Shown here piece after piece: positions 46,747-56,109 of a stretch of 64,000 nucleotides of DNA; positions within the stretch are counted from its first letter, which is position 1; each line of letters opens with the position of its first letter. The notes beneath the pieces were generated by a model. The model was not told where the DNA came from. It saw only the letters and a program-made list of their open reading frames with translations, and made no database searches. The DNA comes from Sphaerochaeta globosa str. Buddy. GTDB taxonomy: Bacteria > Spirochaetota > Spirochaetia > Sphaerochaetales > Sphaerochaetaceae. A program made the translations under genes and the position numbers. The stretch covers positions 1,060,458-1,124,457 of the forward strand of contig NC_015152.1 in the NCBI RefSeq assembly GCF_000190435.1, read 5' to 3'.

Positions 46747-47684
46747 ACCTGCTCCTCGATGACGGAAATTCGGCTTCCCTCAACCACTGATCCAGCTGTA
46801 ATAAGCTGTTCTCCTCCAAACAGTCCGCTGGTCACTACACTGTGGTTGTCATCGGAGACGGAAATGGTCACAGCCACCCGCTTTGCCATGCCTTCTTCAG
46901 CTATATAGACCACCGGCTCGCCGAGATAGGTGGTGACGGCATCACTGGGTATAACCAATACATTTTCTAGCTTTTCGGTTATGAGGGTTACCGAAACAAA
47001 CATTCCTTCCTTGAAACGAGTGTCCTGCGTTTGGGGGGTAAGGGTGACCTTGACCGTTCGATTCGAGGTATTTACTTGGGTGCCGATCTGGGAAACGAGA
47101 GCTGTATGGTTTTCATTCGGCCAGGCAGCAGTGGTGAACGTTGCCTCAAGACCGGTATGAAGGCTGGACAGATACCGCTCCGACAGGGCTGTCTCTATTA
47201 CAAGGTCCCCGGTTTTCCCGATGGTGGCAAGTGTTGTCCCATTGGCTACCTGCTGGCCGACATAGGCTGATACAGAGTAAACAACTCCATCCATAACGCT
47301 GGTGATGGTGGTACTTTTATAGATGCTGCCTGCTGTAGAGGGGTCGATTACTAAAAGAGGGTCACCCTTGGCTATCGCTTGTCCTTCTTTTACCAGAACC
47401 TCGGTCACTTTACCGCTAAGGGTGCTGTTCACCGACACTGCATCGCGTTCACTGGTCAATTCGCCGCCTAAGGTGGTTGTTCGGGTAAAGGTGGCATGGG
47501 TGACTTCCTGGACGGCTACATTGACAACGGAGGCTTCGCTTGATCGCGCCATCATACCTCCAAAATTCGTTGCAGATTCGGATGTGTTGCCGGCAAAACG
47601 TAGGATAATGACCGCACTCAGAACAATACAGATCAGTAGCAGGATGATGGTGGTGATGCGTTCCAGCATTGATAATGATTTCAT
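46743..47684 (-). CDS. RND efflux periplasmic adaptor (HlyD/AcrA family)
   Basis: A 313-residue membrane-fusion protein. An N-terminal anchor (IILLLICIVLSAVIILRFA) replaces the lipid anchor found in AcrA. The biotinyl-lipoyl-like domain (LSGKVTEVLVKEGQAIAKGDPLL, then VYSVSAYVGQQVANGTTLA) is interrupted by a very short hairpin rather than the long coiled coil of AcrA. A beta-barrel and a membrane-proximal domain follow (DAVTTYLGEPVVYIAEEG). It links the TolC-like channel and the RND pump encoded on either side. Confidence 0.9.
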   Translation of the reverse strand: MKSLSMLERITTIILLLICIVLSAVIILRFAGNTSESATNFGGMMARSSEASVVNVAVQEVTHATFTRTTTLGGELTSERDAVSVNSTLSGKVTEVLVKEGQAIAKGDPLLVIDPSTAGSIYKSTTITSVMDGVVYSVSAYVGQQVANGTTLATIGKTGDLVIETALSERYLSSLHTGLEATFTTAAWPNENHTALVSQIGTQVNTSNRTVKVTLTPQTQDTRFKEGMFVSVTLITEKLENVLVIPSDAVTTYLGEPVVYIAEEGMAKRVAVTISVSDDNHSVVTSGLFGGEQLITAGSVVEGSRISVIEEQV

Positions 47685-47695
47685 GTGATGATTCC

Positions 47696-48958
47696 TTATT
47701 CGTTGATGATGGTATTTATGTCGGTTTCCAAAAGGTAAGCCAGATTGTAGAGTGCTACGGTGTAGTCGACTTTCTGTTGCAGAATGGAAAGCTGGACGTT
47801 CTGCTGCTGTTGTTCACTCTCTTGCAAGGTAAGATAGGGGACCTCCCCTGCCTCATAGGAGGCAAGCGTCAGATTGTAGGTCTCATCGGCCACTTTTTGG
47901 TACTCGAGCAGGTACTCAAGATTAGCTTTGATCTGCAAAAGACTCTGGTAGAGTGTTTGTACTTCCTGTTGTATGTCCTTAATCCCTTGCTCCAGGGTGT
48001 TTTTGGCAAGGGTGATATCCTTCTGCAGATTCTCCAAGGTGACTTGAGCGCTGGAGTTGGGCAGATAGGGATCGAGGGAAAAGGAAACAGAGACAGAGAC
48101 TTTTGTGGTGTCACGGATTTGTGAGCTGCTGGTGGATAGGGAGCCTGAGAAGGAAGTTGATGCATTCATCGCAACGACAGGGGAGGCACTTGATGCTCGT
48201 ACCTTTTTCAGTGCAAGCTCGGCCTGTTCCACCTGGTAGCTGAGCTGTTTGATGGATGTGGTGCTAAGCGAGAGTTCCTGCAGAAATTCCAAATTTTTGA
48301 GATCCCTGACTTCCATGAGCTCATCAGAGGTTCCCTCGATTTCGTAGCCGATTAACCTTTGGAGTGCTTGTTTAGCAGTTTCAAAGTCGTTATTTCTGCT
48401 CTCTACGGTGAGTTTGGCTTGAAAGAGGGCCAGCTTTGCCTGACTGACTGCAAGTGTGTTGGCTTTGCCATTATCGAATTGTGCTTGGATAGCGGCATTC
48501 GATATACTTTTCTGTTCATAGTCCAGTAGCTGCTGATCATAGGCAAGTTCGGCTGCCGTTACATTCCAATATGTTTGTGTTACCTGCGCTTTCAGGTTTT
48601 GTATGCTGGTGCCAAAGGCTGTTTGGGCGGTTTTGGCAAGCAACGTATTGGATGCTTTTGTGTAGCGATCTGAGCTGGAGAGCGAAAACGAAACGGACGC
48701 CGTAGGTGTTATGAGTGCATTGCTTTCCTGATCCAGGAGACTTATTGAAGCCGATGCGCCCACCGAGAGATCGATTGAAGGCAGATAACTGTTTATATTG
48801 GCTTTGTTTAGTTGTTTTTCCAAGGTAATCTTGGCATTCTGGGCAATACTGTTGGTGGCTTGTGCACTTTGTAAGGCTTCTTGCAGGGTAAGTTGTTGGG
48901 CAAAAAGTGGAGTTCCAAGCAATAATGCTAAAAGGAACGTGATTCGTATCCGTGACAT
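47696..48958 (-). CDS. TolC-family outer-membrane efflux protein
   Basis: A 420-residue protein with signal peptide MSRIRITFLLALLLGTPLFAQ, then QLTLQEALQSAQATN, the classical first helix of the TolC fold. The long amphipathic helices occur in two copies (about 25-200 and 230-410). A GAGGAG site lies 8 bases before the ATG. It is the first gene of a tripartite efflux operon in the order outer-membrane channel, adaptor, pump, and is divergent from the FAD-dependent dehydrogenase gene. Confidence 0.9.
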   Translation of the reverse strand: MSRIRITFLLALLLGTPLFAQQLTLQEALQSAQATNSIAQNAKITLEKQLNKANINSYLPSIDLSVGASASISLLDQESNALITPTASVSFSLSSSDRYTKASNTLLAKTAQTAFGTSIQNLKAQVTQTYWNVTAAELAYDQQLLDYEQKSISNAAIQAQFDNGKANTLAVSQAKLALFQAKLTVESRNNDFETAKQALQRLIGYEIEGTSDELMEVRDLKNLEFLQELSLSTTSIKQLSYQVEQAELALKKVRASSASPVVAMNASTSFSGSLSTSSSQIRDTTKVSVSVSFSLDPYLPNSSAQVTLENLQKDITLAKNTLEQGIKDIQQEVQTLYQSLLQIKANLEYLLEYQKVADETYNLTLASYEAGEVPYLTLQESEQQQQNVQLSILQQKVDYTVALYNLAYLLETDINTIINE

Positions 48959-49073
48959 GTAGGTGTCTCCTCATTGGTTTGTATGCCGAAACGGTATGCT
49001 TCCAATATGTACGGTTAGCCAAGAGTATATGGATAGTCCTAGGAGGAATATGAAGTTTTGAAGGAGTACTTCA

Positions 49074-50663
49074 TTGACCCTACTAGAGCAGGGCAGATAC
49101 AATACGGATATGCAAATTGATATCAACCTTAGGCTGTCTCCCCAGGAGGCCGCCGATACTTCCGTTCTTACACAAGCTGCTGCCAAACAAGCAGGCATTC
49201 CTGTCCGTGACATTGGCAATGTCCGCATACTCAGGCGCAGCATCGATGCCCGTCGTCGACCCGTTGTTGTAGACCTGCAAATCAGGCTCTCCTCATCAGG
49301 CGAGGATGTTCCCTTTGAAGAGGTAACCTACCAGAATGTCGGCGAGGCAAAGAGTGTCATCGTTGTCGGAGCTGGCCCGGCTGGGCTGTTCGCGTCCCTC
49401 AGGCTTCTGGAACTGGGATTAAAGCCCGTTCTTTTGGAGCGTGGATTGGATGTGCACCAGCGCAAGAAGGACCTTGCCGGCTTGGTCCGTACCGGCATTG
49501 TGGACACAGAGAGCAATTACAGCTTTGGCGAAGGTGGAGCCGGGGCTTTCAGCGATGGCAAGCTCTATACACGCGCCACCAAACGTGGTGATGTTTCCAA
49601 GGTGCTGAACCAGCTGTGCCAGCATGGTGCAGACTTGGATATTCTGTGTGATGCCCACCCACATATCGGCAGCAATAAACTGCCCCAAGTGATCGAAGCG
49701 ATTCGCAATACGATTCTCTCCCACGGAGGGGAGATTCATTTCCAAAGCAAGGTAGTCGCGTTGCTGAGAAAAGGTTTTACGGTCGAAGGGGTGCAAACTT
49801 CTGATGGTGCAACCTATTTTGGACCCGTGATTCTTGCTACCGGCCATAGCGCCCGTGATATGTATCGGTATCTTCATGCCGAGGGTATTGCCGTAGAGAG
49901 CAAAGCGATGGCTATGGGCGTGCGCCTTGAGCATAAGCAGCACCTGATCGACCAGATGCAATACAAGCAGGAAGAGGGCCGGGGCTTATACCTGCCTGCA
50001 GCTGAATACTCCTTTGTCCATCAAGTGGAGGGCAGGGGCGTCTACTCGTTCTGCATGTGCCCGGGCGGCTTTGTGATTCCTGCGGCAACCGAAGCCGGAC
50101 AGCAGGTGGTCAATGGAATGAGTGCCTCAGACCGAAAAGGCGAGTTTGCAAATAGCGGTATGGTGGTTGAACTGCACCCAGAGGATCTTCCTTCTGACAA
50201 GTTCAGTGGGCCTTTGGCGATGCTGGAGTTCCAGGAAGCCTTGGAGAGGCGAAGCTTCGCCTATGCGAATCAGAGCATTAAGGCTCCGGCTCAGCGCATG
50301 GTGGATTTTGTCAAGCATGTCCGCTCAAAGGACCTTTGTGAAACCTCGTACCTCCCTGGTTTGGTGAATGCTGATCTGCACGCTCTCTTCCCGGCCTTCA
50401 TCTCAACGCGTCTCGCTCTCGCTTTTGAAGCCTTCGGAAAGAAAGCCTCACGGTTCTTGACCAACGATGCGCTTTTATTGGCGGCAGAAACCAGAACGAG
50501 CAGTCCTGTTCGGATTCCCCGGGATACTGAAAGCAAAATGCATCCCGAATATACCGGTCTTTTCCCCTGTGGCGAGGGTGCCGGGTATGCAGGTGGCATT
50601 GTCAGTGCTGCTATGGATGGGGTTTCTTCTGCCGATGGGGTGAAGGCGTACCTTGGATGCTGA
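49074..50663 (+). CDS. FAD-dependent dehydrogenase (COG2509-like)
   Basis: About 529 residues. After a short N-terminal domain (NLRLSPQEAADTSVLTQAA) the Rossmann fold VIVVGAGPAGLFASLRLLELG binds FAD. ESNYSFGEGGAGAFSDGKLYTR, PHIGSNKLPQV and the C-terminal FPCGEGAGYAGGIVSAA are characteristic of this family of predicted NAD(P)/FAD dehydrogenases. The reaction is unknown. The TTG at 49074 has AAGGAG seven bases upstream; the ATG at 49110 has a weaker site but matches where relatives begin. The next gene overlaps the stop by 7 bases. Confidence 0.82.
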   Translation: MTLLEQGRYNTDMQIDINLRLSPQEAADTSVLTQAAAKQAGIPVRDIGNVRILRRSIDARRRPVVVDLQIRLSSSGEDVPFEEVTYQNVGEAKSVIVVGAGPAGLFASLRLLELGLKPVLLERGLDVHQRKKDLAGLVRTGIVDTESNYSFGEGGAGAFSDGKLYTRATKRGDVSKVLNQLCQHGADLDILCDAHPHIGSNKLPQVIEAIRNTILSHGGEIHFQSKVVALLRKGFTVEGVQTSDGATYFGPVILATGHSARDMYRYLHAEGIAVESKAMAMGVRLEHKQHLIDQMQYKQEEGRGLYLPAAEYSFVHQVEGRGVYSFCMCPGGFVIPAATEAGQQVVNGMSASDRKGEFANSGMVVELHPEDLPSDKFSGPLAMLEFQEALERRSFAYANQSIKAPAQRMVDFVKHVRSKDLCETSYLPGLVNADLHALFPAFISTRLALAFEAFGKKASRFLTNDALLLAAETRTSSPVRIPRDTESKMHPEYTGLFPCGEGAGYAGGIVSAAMDGVSSADGVKAYLGC

Positions 50664-51160
50664 AGGGCTTTGCACCCATCCATACAGCGAATAGCTCTGT
50701 CTTGATTCTCGGGACCGGCCCGAGTGTGGTTTCCAGCCTGAAGCAACAATACTACGGCCATGAACGCAATGCGTTCTGGCCGATTATGGCTTCCATACTT
50801 GCCGGTCCGATTGAGAATTATGAGCAGAAGTGGGATTTGCTTCTTGCAAACGATATCGCCTTGTGGGATGTGCTTGCCCAATTCGAGAGGAAGGGCTCGG
50901 CCGACTCGGCCTATACTGAGGTGATTGCCAATGATCTTAGGCAGTTCATCGATGAACATACCCAGTTGAGAATCATTCTGTTCAACGGAAAGAAAGCGGC
51001 AGACTTGTATCGCCGCCTCATCGGGTATTACCCTGTCACCGTTCAGTTTGAGACCCTGCCTTCCACCAGTCCTGCCTATACTTTGGACATTGGACAGAAG
51101 CTAAAGCTGTGGAGGGAAGCGATAATCCATCCAATACAGAGTCTGCAAAAAGAAAGTTAA
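50657..51160 (+). CDS. Hypoxanthine-DNA (deoxyinosine) glycosylase, uracil-DNA glycosylase superfamily
   Basis: A 167-residue UDG-superfamily enzyme expected to remove deaminated purines from DNA. It has the family N-terminal motif LILGTGPSVVSSLKQQYYGH followed by RNAFWPIM, the segment NDIALWDVLAQFERKGSADS, and the C-terminal LPSTSPAYT that closes the active site in this group. The size is normal. It overlaps the dehydrogenase stop, so the two are translationally coupled although no functional link is obvious. Confidence 0.82.
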   Translation: MLKGFAPIHTANSSVLILGTGPSVVSSLKQQYYGHERNAFWPIMASILAGPIENYEQKWDLLLANDIALWDVLAQFERKGSADSAYTEVIANDLRQFIDEHTQLRIILFNGKKAADLYRRLIGYYPVTVQFETLPSTSPAYTLDIGQKLKLWREAIIHPIQSLQKES

Positions 51161-51190
51161 AGAAAAGCAAAAAAGCAAAAAAGAAAAAGG

Positions 51191-51219
51191 ATGACAAATT
51201 TCTCTAGCCTTATTACAAT
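51191..51219 (+). promoter_or_regulatory. Promoter of the DeoR-led sugar operon
   Basis: ATGACA (51191-51196), a 17-base spacer and TACAAT (51214-51219), both 5/6 matches, 33 bases upstream of the DeoR-family start. It lies after an A-rich tract (51158-51190). Confidence 0.65.
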
Positions 51220-51252
51220 ACAGGTATTCGTGTTTGTTGGTAAGGAGAGGCC

Positions 51253-52017
51253 ATGAATCCTGGAGCTAGGAAAAAAGAGATTCTTTCGGTGCTTGTTCGG
51301 GATGGGTCTGTGCAAGTAATAGATCTTGCTCGTTTGTTGGATGTCTCAAAGGTTACCATCCGTAGCGATTTGGATGAATTGGAGACAAAAGGCCTGCTGG
51401 TGCGAACACATGGCGGTGCTGTCACTGCAGAGGCATCGGGCAGTTCCCGATTCATCTCTCAAACCATCAACGAATTTACCGTGCAGAAGATGGCGATTGC
51501 CAAACTTGCGTCAACATTTATTAAAAGTGGTCAGTCAATCATTATCGATAATGGTAGTACTACGTTGCACATAGCCCAATTTATTGCTGATTTGCCTATT
51601 ACAGTTACTACCAGCTCCTTATTGGTTATGCAGGAATTGATGCATGCTGAAAAGGTTGATCTCTTGATGGCTGGTGGAATTTTAAGAAGGCCTTCGATGG
51701 GACTTATGGGAAATTTCTCAAAAGAGTTCTATCGACAAATCCATGCTGATTGGTGTTTCCTTGGTGCTGCCGGGTATTCTGCAAAGCATGGCGTATATTG
51801 TACGAACCTTATTGAAGCCGATACCAAGCAAACGATGATCCAAAGTGCCTCTAAGGTTTGCCTTTTGGTGGATAGTTCGAAGATGGAACATCTTTCTCTT
51901 GCAAAAGTATGTGATTGGCCTGCTATACACTACCTTATAACCGATGCCATTTCAGATGAAATTCGGACAATTATTGAAAGCCACGGAGTAAAAATCTTGG
52001 TAGTGGATGAGTCTTGA
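51253..52017 (+). CDS. DeoR-family transcriptional regulator
   Basis: 254 residues. The N-terminal winged helix (RKKEILSVLVRDGSVQVIDLA, LLDVSKVTIRSDLDELETKG, LLVRTHGGAV) is diagnostic of DeoR proteins. The C-terminal DeoRC sensor domain has IIIDNGSTTLHIAQFI and CLLVDSSKMEHLSLAKVC, which bind phosphorylated sugars in the family. It is the first gene of the operon reaching 60757, so autoregulation and control by a sugar-phosphate intermediate are expected. An AAGGAGAGG site precedes the ATG. Confidence 0.9.
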   Translation: MNPGARKKEILSVLVRDGSVQVIDLARLLDVSKVTIRSDLDELETKGLLVRTHGGAVTAEASGSSRFISQTINEFTVQKMAIAKLASTFIKSGQSIIIDNGSTTLHIAQFIADLPITVTTSSLLVMQELMHAEKVDLLMAGGILRRPSMGLMGNFSKEFYRQIHADWCFLGAAGYSAKHGVYCTNLIEADTKQTMIQSASKVCLLVDSSKMEHLSLAKVCDWPAIHYLITDAISDEIRTIIESHGVKILVVDES

Positions 52018-52019
52018 CT

Positions 52020-52940
52020 ATGCAAAAACAGGTAATGTCTCTCGTTGGGTTTTCTTCTGCATCTGAAATTGCAGCATATAAAACTGAATTTCCCTCTATG
52101 TATTATGAGCTCTCCTATAAAATGAGCAAGCAACTCCTATCTGAAGTTCGTCCGATGCTTGCTGGCTGCATTGCATCGGTACATGCTTGTTGTCCTTCGC
52201 TCCCCATTTTTCCCAATTTTGGGAGTCTCGACCCGGCTGTTCTTGCTGAAAGCTATGATGCCATTCTCCAGAGCTTTGAAACCGCACGTTCTTGTAAAGC
52301 GGATATTGTGGTCCTTCATCCCGGCTATGTCTGTGATTCGTCGATGCCCTCGGCAAACGCGGCCAGAAAAAAATTGCTCGATGCTCCTTCCTTTTCACCA
52401 TATATAGTGCATGCTGATGGTGCCATTTGTGGTCCTGACTACCCAAAACAGGAAGTGTATCGTTCCCATGCTACCCAGGCTTTCAAAGAGCTTAAAAACG
52501 TTGCACAGCTTGCCAAGTCATATGGTGTCAAGTTGGCCGTCGAAAACCTGAATCCACGCGTAGGATATCTCTTTCAGACTCCCCAAGAGATGGAACAGCT
52601 AGCTGAGCTCGATGATGTATATCTCTGTCTCGATGTTGGCCACTTATGGATATCCAGTTTTGTCTATGGCTTTCCCTATTTGCCAGCCATCCAACGGATT
52701 CTTGCAACCCAAAAGGTGGTTAACTGTCATTTGCACAGCAATGCTACGAATGCACATGTCCAACATTATTCGGACGACCATCATACATTCGATAAATATG
52801 GGTTTCCAGCCCACCAAGTACTTGAACTCTTGTTAACATCCGACGCCAACCTGGTATTGGAAATGGTGGAGGATTTTGGGTATAACACGCGCTATCTTCT
52901 TCAGCAAATTACAGGAATTCAACACGGTGATGAGGAGTAG
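52020..52940 (+). CDS. Sugar phosphate isomerase/epimerase (AP_endonuc_2 TIM barrel)
   Basis: 306 residues. The TIM-barrel metal-ligand segments are VVLHPGYVCDSS, LAVENLNPRVGYLF, LCLDVGHLWISS, VVNCHLHSNATNAH and LVLEMVED, as in the xylose-isomerase-like superfamily. A TTG at 52014 overlapping the DeoR stop is an alternative start. Its place in the operon suggests it isomerises or epimerises the incoming sugar. It is only distantly like the other isomerase encoded at 34477. Confidence 0.83.
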   Translation: MQKQVMSLVGFSSASEIAAYKTEFPSMYYELSYKMSKQLLSEVRPMLAGCIASVHACCPSLPIFPNFGSLDPAVLAESYDAILQSFETARSCKADIVVLHPGYVCDSSMPSANAARKKLLDAPSFSPYIVHADGAICGPDYPKQEVYRSHATQAFKELKNVAQLAKSYGVKLAVENLNPRVGYLFQTPQEMEQLAELDDVYLCLDVGHLWISSFVYGFPYLPAIQRILATQKVVNCHLHSNATNAHVQHYSDDHHTFDKYGFPAHQVLELLLTSDANLVLEMVEDFGYNTRYLLQQITGIQHGDEE

Positions 52941-52943
52941 TGG

Positions 52944-53774
52944 ATGCAAGTAGTAGAGCAATTGTGTATTGGAAAAAGAGGAAAGGTTGATTTGTGTGAG
53001 GATGGCGTGTTTGCCAATGAGCACTTTGGAGCCGTCATTGATGGGTGTACCAGCCGTTTATCATTGGTTCCTTCAGAACGAAGCAGCGGGCTTATCGCCA
53101 AGGAGTGCCTTCTTGCAACCCTTTCTACAATGGATCCCGAGGTAACGATGGTGCAAGCGTTTCATGCTCTGAATGCGTCAATACTCTCTTGGTATCAGAT
53201 GCAAGGTCTTGAAGATACAGCGTTCACCAATCCTGCAAAGCGCTGTTCGGCATATATTGCTATTGTAAGCAGATACCATAGGCAAGTGTGGGTTCTTGGC
53301 GATTGCCAGGCATTGGTCGATTCTGTGCTGACGACGCGACATAAGGCCATTGATACGCTTATGGAAGATGTTCGTACTCTCTTGGTCGAACATGCGCTGA
53401 TGCAGGGGAAAACGGCAGATTACCTCTTGGCAAATCCTCAGGAGATTCAAGGAAAACTCGATGATTTGATGCAATTGCAACCTACGTTTCAAAATTCAGA
53501 TAATCCGTCTCATTTTGCATATGCCGTTTTGGATGGTTTCTTTTCTGATTATGAGCAAGTACAGATTGTTGTTCTACCCGATACTTCGACCGAAGTCGTG
53601 TTGGCCAGTGATGGATATCCACACCTTTTTCCAACCTTGGCCCAGACGGAAGATGCACTGGAACACCAATTGACCCATGATCCCTTGATGATTTCCACTT
53701 GCAGGGCGACAAAACCCCTCATCGCAGGAAATCTATCGTTTGACGATAGAAGTTTTTTGCGTATTATTGTCTAA
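52944..53774 (+). CDS. PP2C-like phosphatase-fold protein
   Basis: A 276-residue protein that I assign to the PP2C fold from the order of four short motifs: CEDGVFANEHFGAVIDG near residues 18-35, WVLGDCQALVDS near 115, VVLASDGYPHLF near 223 and FDDRSFLRIIV at the C terminus. In PP2C phosphatases these Asp residues hold two metal ions. All four positions are retained, but the protein is otherwise divergent. It lies 3 bases after the isomerase gene and 161 bases before the binding-protein gene. A role in dephosphorylating a sugar phosphate or a regulatory protein is speculative. Confidence 0.6.
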   Translation: MQVVEQLCIGKRGKVDLCEDGVFANEHFGAVIDGCTSRLSLVPSERSSGLIAKECLLATLSTMDPEVTMVQAFHALNASILSWYQMQGLEDTAFTNPAKRCSAYIAIVSRYHRQVWVLGDCQALVDSVLTTRHKAIDTLMEDVRTLLVEHALMQGKTADYLLANPQEIQGKLDDLMQLQPTFQNSDNPSHFAYAVLDGFFSDYEQVQIVVLPDTSTEVVLASDGYPHLFPTLAQTEDALEHQLTHDPLMISTCRATKPLIAGNLSFDDRSFLRIIV

Positions 53775-53850
53775 AATTGCTGTCTTTGGAAAAATATCTA
53801 TAAAAGAAAAGTTGATATACGCTAATAGATAAAAAAAGAAAAAATAAAAC

Positions 53851-53880
53851 TTGCGTTTTCTTTCATGTCGTACATATACT
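53851..53880 (+). promoter_or_regulatory. Candidate internal promoter before the FbpA/AfuA-like gene
   Basis: TTGCGT (53851-53856), an 18-base spacer and TATACT (53875-53880), 55 bases before the binding-protein start. The -10 is good and the -35 weak. Confidence 0.45.
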
Positions 53881-53935
53881 ATGGAAAATTTACTTTCTTG
53901 GTTTCAAGAACGTACCAACACATAGGAGGCATGGT

Positions 53936-54922
53936 ATGAAAAAAGCACTTATTGTTTTGTTCACTTTGATTCTCTTTTTCAATCCCTTGTTTGCACAAGG
54001 TGCAAGTGAAGAGAAAAAAGTTGACAAGCTCACCATCTGGAGTGGAGCCAGTGAGGATGAGGCCGAAGCTCTCGTAAAGAAGTTCAACGAGAAACAACCT
54101 GGAATTACGGTAAGCATCATTCGGGCTGGTTCTGGAGAATTGGTGAATCGTCTCTATTCTGAGCAGCCGAAACCTGATGGAGACATTCTCTTGATGGTTG
54201 CGAAGGAAAACATGGAACTAGCCTATGATTTCCTAGCCCCGTATAAGTCAGTCAATCATGCAAAGATTGATGTCTCAGTACGCGATAGCGCAGATGTACC
54301 GAGATTCTACGGGTCCTCAATGCCGCTTCAGGCAATTATGGTAAATACCAATCTTCTTAAGAGTTCCGATTATCCGAAATCCTGGGCAGATCTCGTTGAT
54401 CCCCGCTATAAAGGTGAAATCATTTTGGCCAATCCGGCTCTTTCCGGCTCTGCATACGCTCAGGTGTATATGCTACACAAGCTGTATGGAAATGAGTTCT
54501 TGGCAAAGCTCGCCAAGAATGCAGTGTTCACAGCAAGTTCCACAGCAGGTCCTGAATCTGTTGCCCGCGGAGAATATGCCATCACTGTCACCGGTGAGTC
54601 CAATATCGGAAAATACATTGGTGAAGGTTCCCCAGTTACCTATGTATATCCTTCAGAGGGAACTGGTGCGCGCTTTGATGCTACCGGTATCATTGCAAAC
54701 GGACCCAATCCCGAGGCTGCCGAATTGTTCATGGACTTTATCACCAGCTTGGAAGCTTACGAGATTATTCGTTCGACTCGTAACAGAAGAGTCGTGACAA
54801 CCGAGCTTCCTGGTCCTGCAAATTTGCCTGCGCTCAGCGAAATCAAGTTGTTCCCCTATGATGATCTTGAAGCAAAGAACATCAAGGAAACCTTGATCAA
54901 CGATTTCTCGAATATGATGTAA
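53936..54922 (+). CDS. FbpA/AfuA-type solute-binding protein
   Basis: A 328-residue binding protein. The signal peptide (MKKALIVLFTLILFFNPLFA) is followed by QGASEEK. The mature part has KLTIWSGASEDEAEALVKKF, PKSWADLVDPRYKGEIILANPALSG and GIIANGPNPEAAELFMDFI, all typical of COG1840, the family of iron, phosphonate and hexose-phosphate (AfuA) binders. I could not assign the two-tyrosine ligand pair of ferric-ion binders from this sequence. The surrounding sugar enzymes make a sugar or sugar-phosphate ligand more likely than iron. Start: GGAGGCATGGT precedes the ATG. Confidence 0.85.
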   Translation: MKKALIVLFTLILFFNPLFAQGASEEKKVDKLTIWSGASEDEAEALVKKFNEKQPGITVSIIRAGSGELVNRLYSEQPKPDGDILLMVAKENMELAYDFLAPYKSVNHAKIDVSVRDSADVPRFYGSSMPLQAIMVNTNLLKSSDYPKSWADLVDPRYKGEIILANPALSGSAYAQVYMLHKLYGNEFLAKLAKNAVFTASSTAGPESVARGEYAITVTGESNIGKYIGEGSPVTYVYPSEGTGARFDATGIIANGPNPEAAELFMDFITSLEAYEIIRSTRNRRVVTTELPGPANLPALSEIKLFPYDDLEAKNIKETLINDFSNMM

Positions 54923-54928
54923 TGCACA

Positions 54929-54958
54929 TTCCTGCCTGGGTTTTACCCCAGGCAGGAA
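54929..54958 (+). terminator. Intercistronic hairpin after the FbpA/AfuA-like gene
   Basis: A perfect 12-bp stem (54929-54940 with 54947-54958) with a 6-base loop, starting 7 bases after the stop, with no T-run. It is well placed to stabilise the binding-protein mRNA relative to the downstream genes. Confidence 0.6.
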
Positions 54959-54990
54959 CAGTTAAGAATCTACAGGAGTACCTACCAATC

Positions 54991-56109
54991 ATGAGTCTGA
55001 ACCTGACATATACACACGTGAATAAAATCTTTGGGGAACAGTCAAAGAATCCCGTACATGCTTTGAAGGATGTTTCCTTTGCTATCGAACCCGGTGAACT
55101 CTTTTGTCTTCTTGGTCCTTCCGGGTGTGGTAAAACCACGCTATTGCGTTCGACGGCCGGCTTGGAGTCGATTACTGATGGTCAGATACTCTATGGCGAT
55201 AAGGATATGACCCTTATCCCTCCCTTCAGAAGAAATATCGGCATGGTATTCCAGAGTTTTGCTTTATATCCTCATATGAATATTTTTGAGAACGTAGCCT
55301 ATGGGTTGCGTGTCAGGAAAACACCCGATGACATCGTCAGAAAGAAAGTAACCGAAGTAATGGAGTTGGTCGGACTTACCGAGGAATTGAAACGGAATCC
55401 TTCTCCCACCGGGCTCTCCGGTGGACAGCAGCAGCGTGTAGCGATTGCACGCGCTCTCGTCTATGATCCAGATATTCTGTTGCTTGATGAGCCGCTTGCC
55501 AATTTGGATGCCAAACTTCGCCGATACATGAGGGCGGAAATTCGAAGAATCCAAAAAGCTACCAACATTACTACCATTTTTGTTACTCATGACCAGGAAG
55601 AAGCGATGGCTATCGGCGACAGGCTTGCTGTGTTACGCAAGGGTGTAGTCGAACAGATTGGTTCTTCCAATGAGCTCTATACCCGGCCGAACAATGCGTT
55701 TGTATCCAATTTCATTGGAAAAATGAATTTCTTTAATGCAAAGCTGACAGGCCAAGGAAAAGCTACCATCGAAGGTACCCAAACCGAAATCTCAGTCCAT
55801 CCGGAAAATGTTCGATTCAGTACCAACAAGGGTGTCGCGAATGGATCTTCCGTTCTACTTGGTGCGCGCCCCGAACAGTTGGAGATCTGCAAGGAAAGAA
55901 CATCGGAAGGAATCAGGGGCACTGTTCAGATAATTCAGCATCTGGGGCAGTTTGTACGGTATGAAGTAGTCTTGGATGCGAGCGTCAGCGAAGTCTCTAT
56001 GGAAATTGATATGCCCTATATGGTAGAGGGTGTTTTTGAGCGTGATTCAGTATATGTAAAAGTGAAAGAAGGTTTGCCGTTCCTGTTCCTGCCGGAGGTT
56101 CGAAACTAA
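54991..56109 (+). CDS. FbpC/AfuC-type ABC transporter ATPase
   Basis: A 372-residue ATPase with Walker A GPSGCGKTT (42-50), Q-loop MVFQSFALYPHM, signature GLSGGQQQRVAIARAL, Walker B ILLLDEPLANLD and switch His in FVTHDQEEA. The C-terminal 130 residues form a TOBE-type regulatory domain. The start at 54991 has a CAGGAG site and follows the hairpin after the binding-protein gene. It overlaps the permease start by one base. This is the only importer besides the ribose-type one with its own ATPase gene in the window. Confidence 0.9.
   Translation: MSLNLTYTHVNKIFGEQSKNPVHALKDVSFAIEPGELFCLLGPSGCGKTTLLRSTAGLESITDGQILYGDKDMTLIPPFRRNIGMVFQSFALYPHMNIFENVAYGLRVRKTPDDIVRKKVTEVMELVGLTEELKRNPSPTGLSGGQQQRVAIARALVYDPDILLLDEPLANLDAKLRRYMRAEIRRIQKATNITTIFVTHDQEEAMAIGDRLAVLRKGVVEQIGSSNELYTRPNNAFVSNFIGKMNFFNAKLTGQGKATIEGTQTEISVHPENVRFSTNKGVANGSSVLLGARPEQLEICKERTSEGIRGTVQIIQHLGQFVRYEVVLDASVSEVSMEIDMPYMVEGVFERDSVYVKVKEGLPFLFLPEVRN

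Noticed and set aside
49050-49061. Three-codon open frame (MKF) with AGGAGG site upstream of the FAD-dependent dehydrogenase
   Set aside because: It is too short to support as a leader peptide, and no attenuator hairpin follows it.
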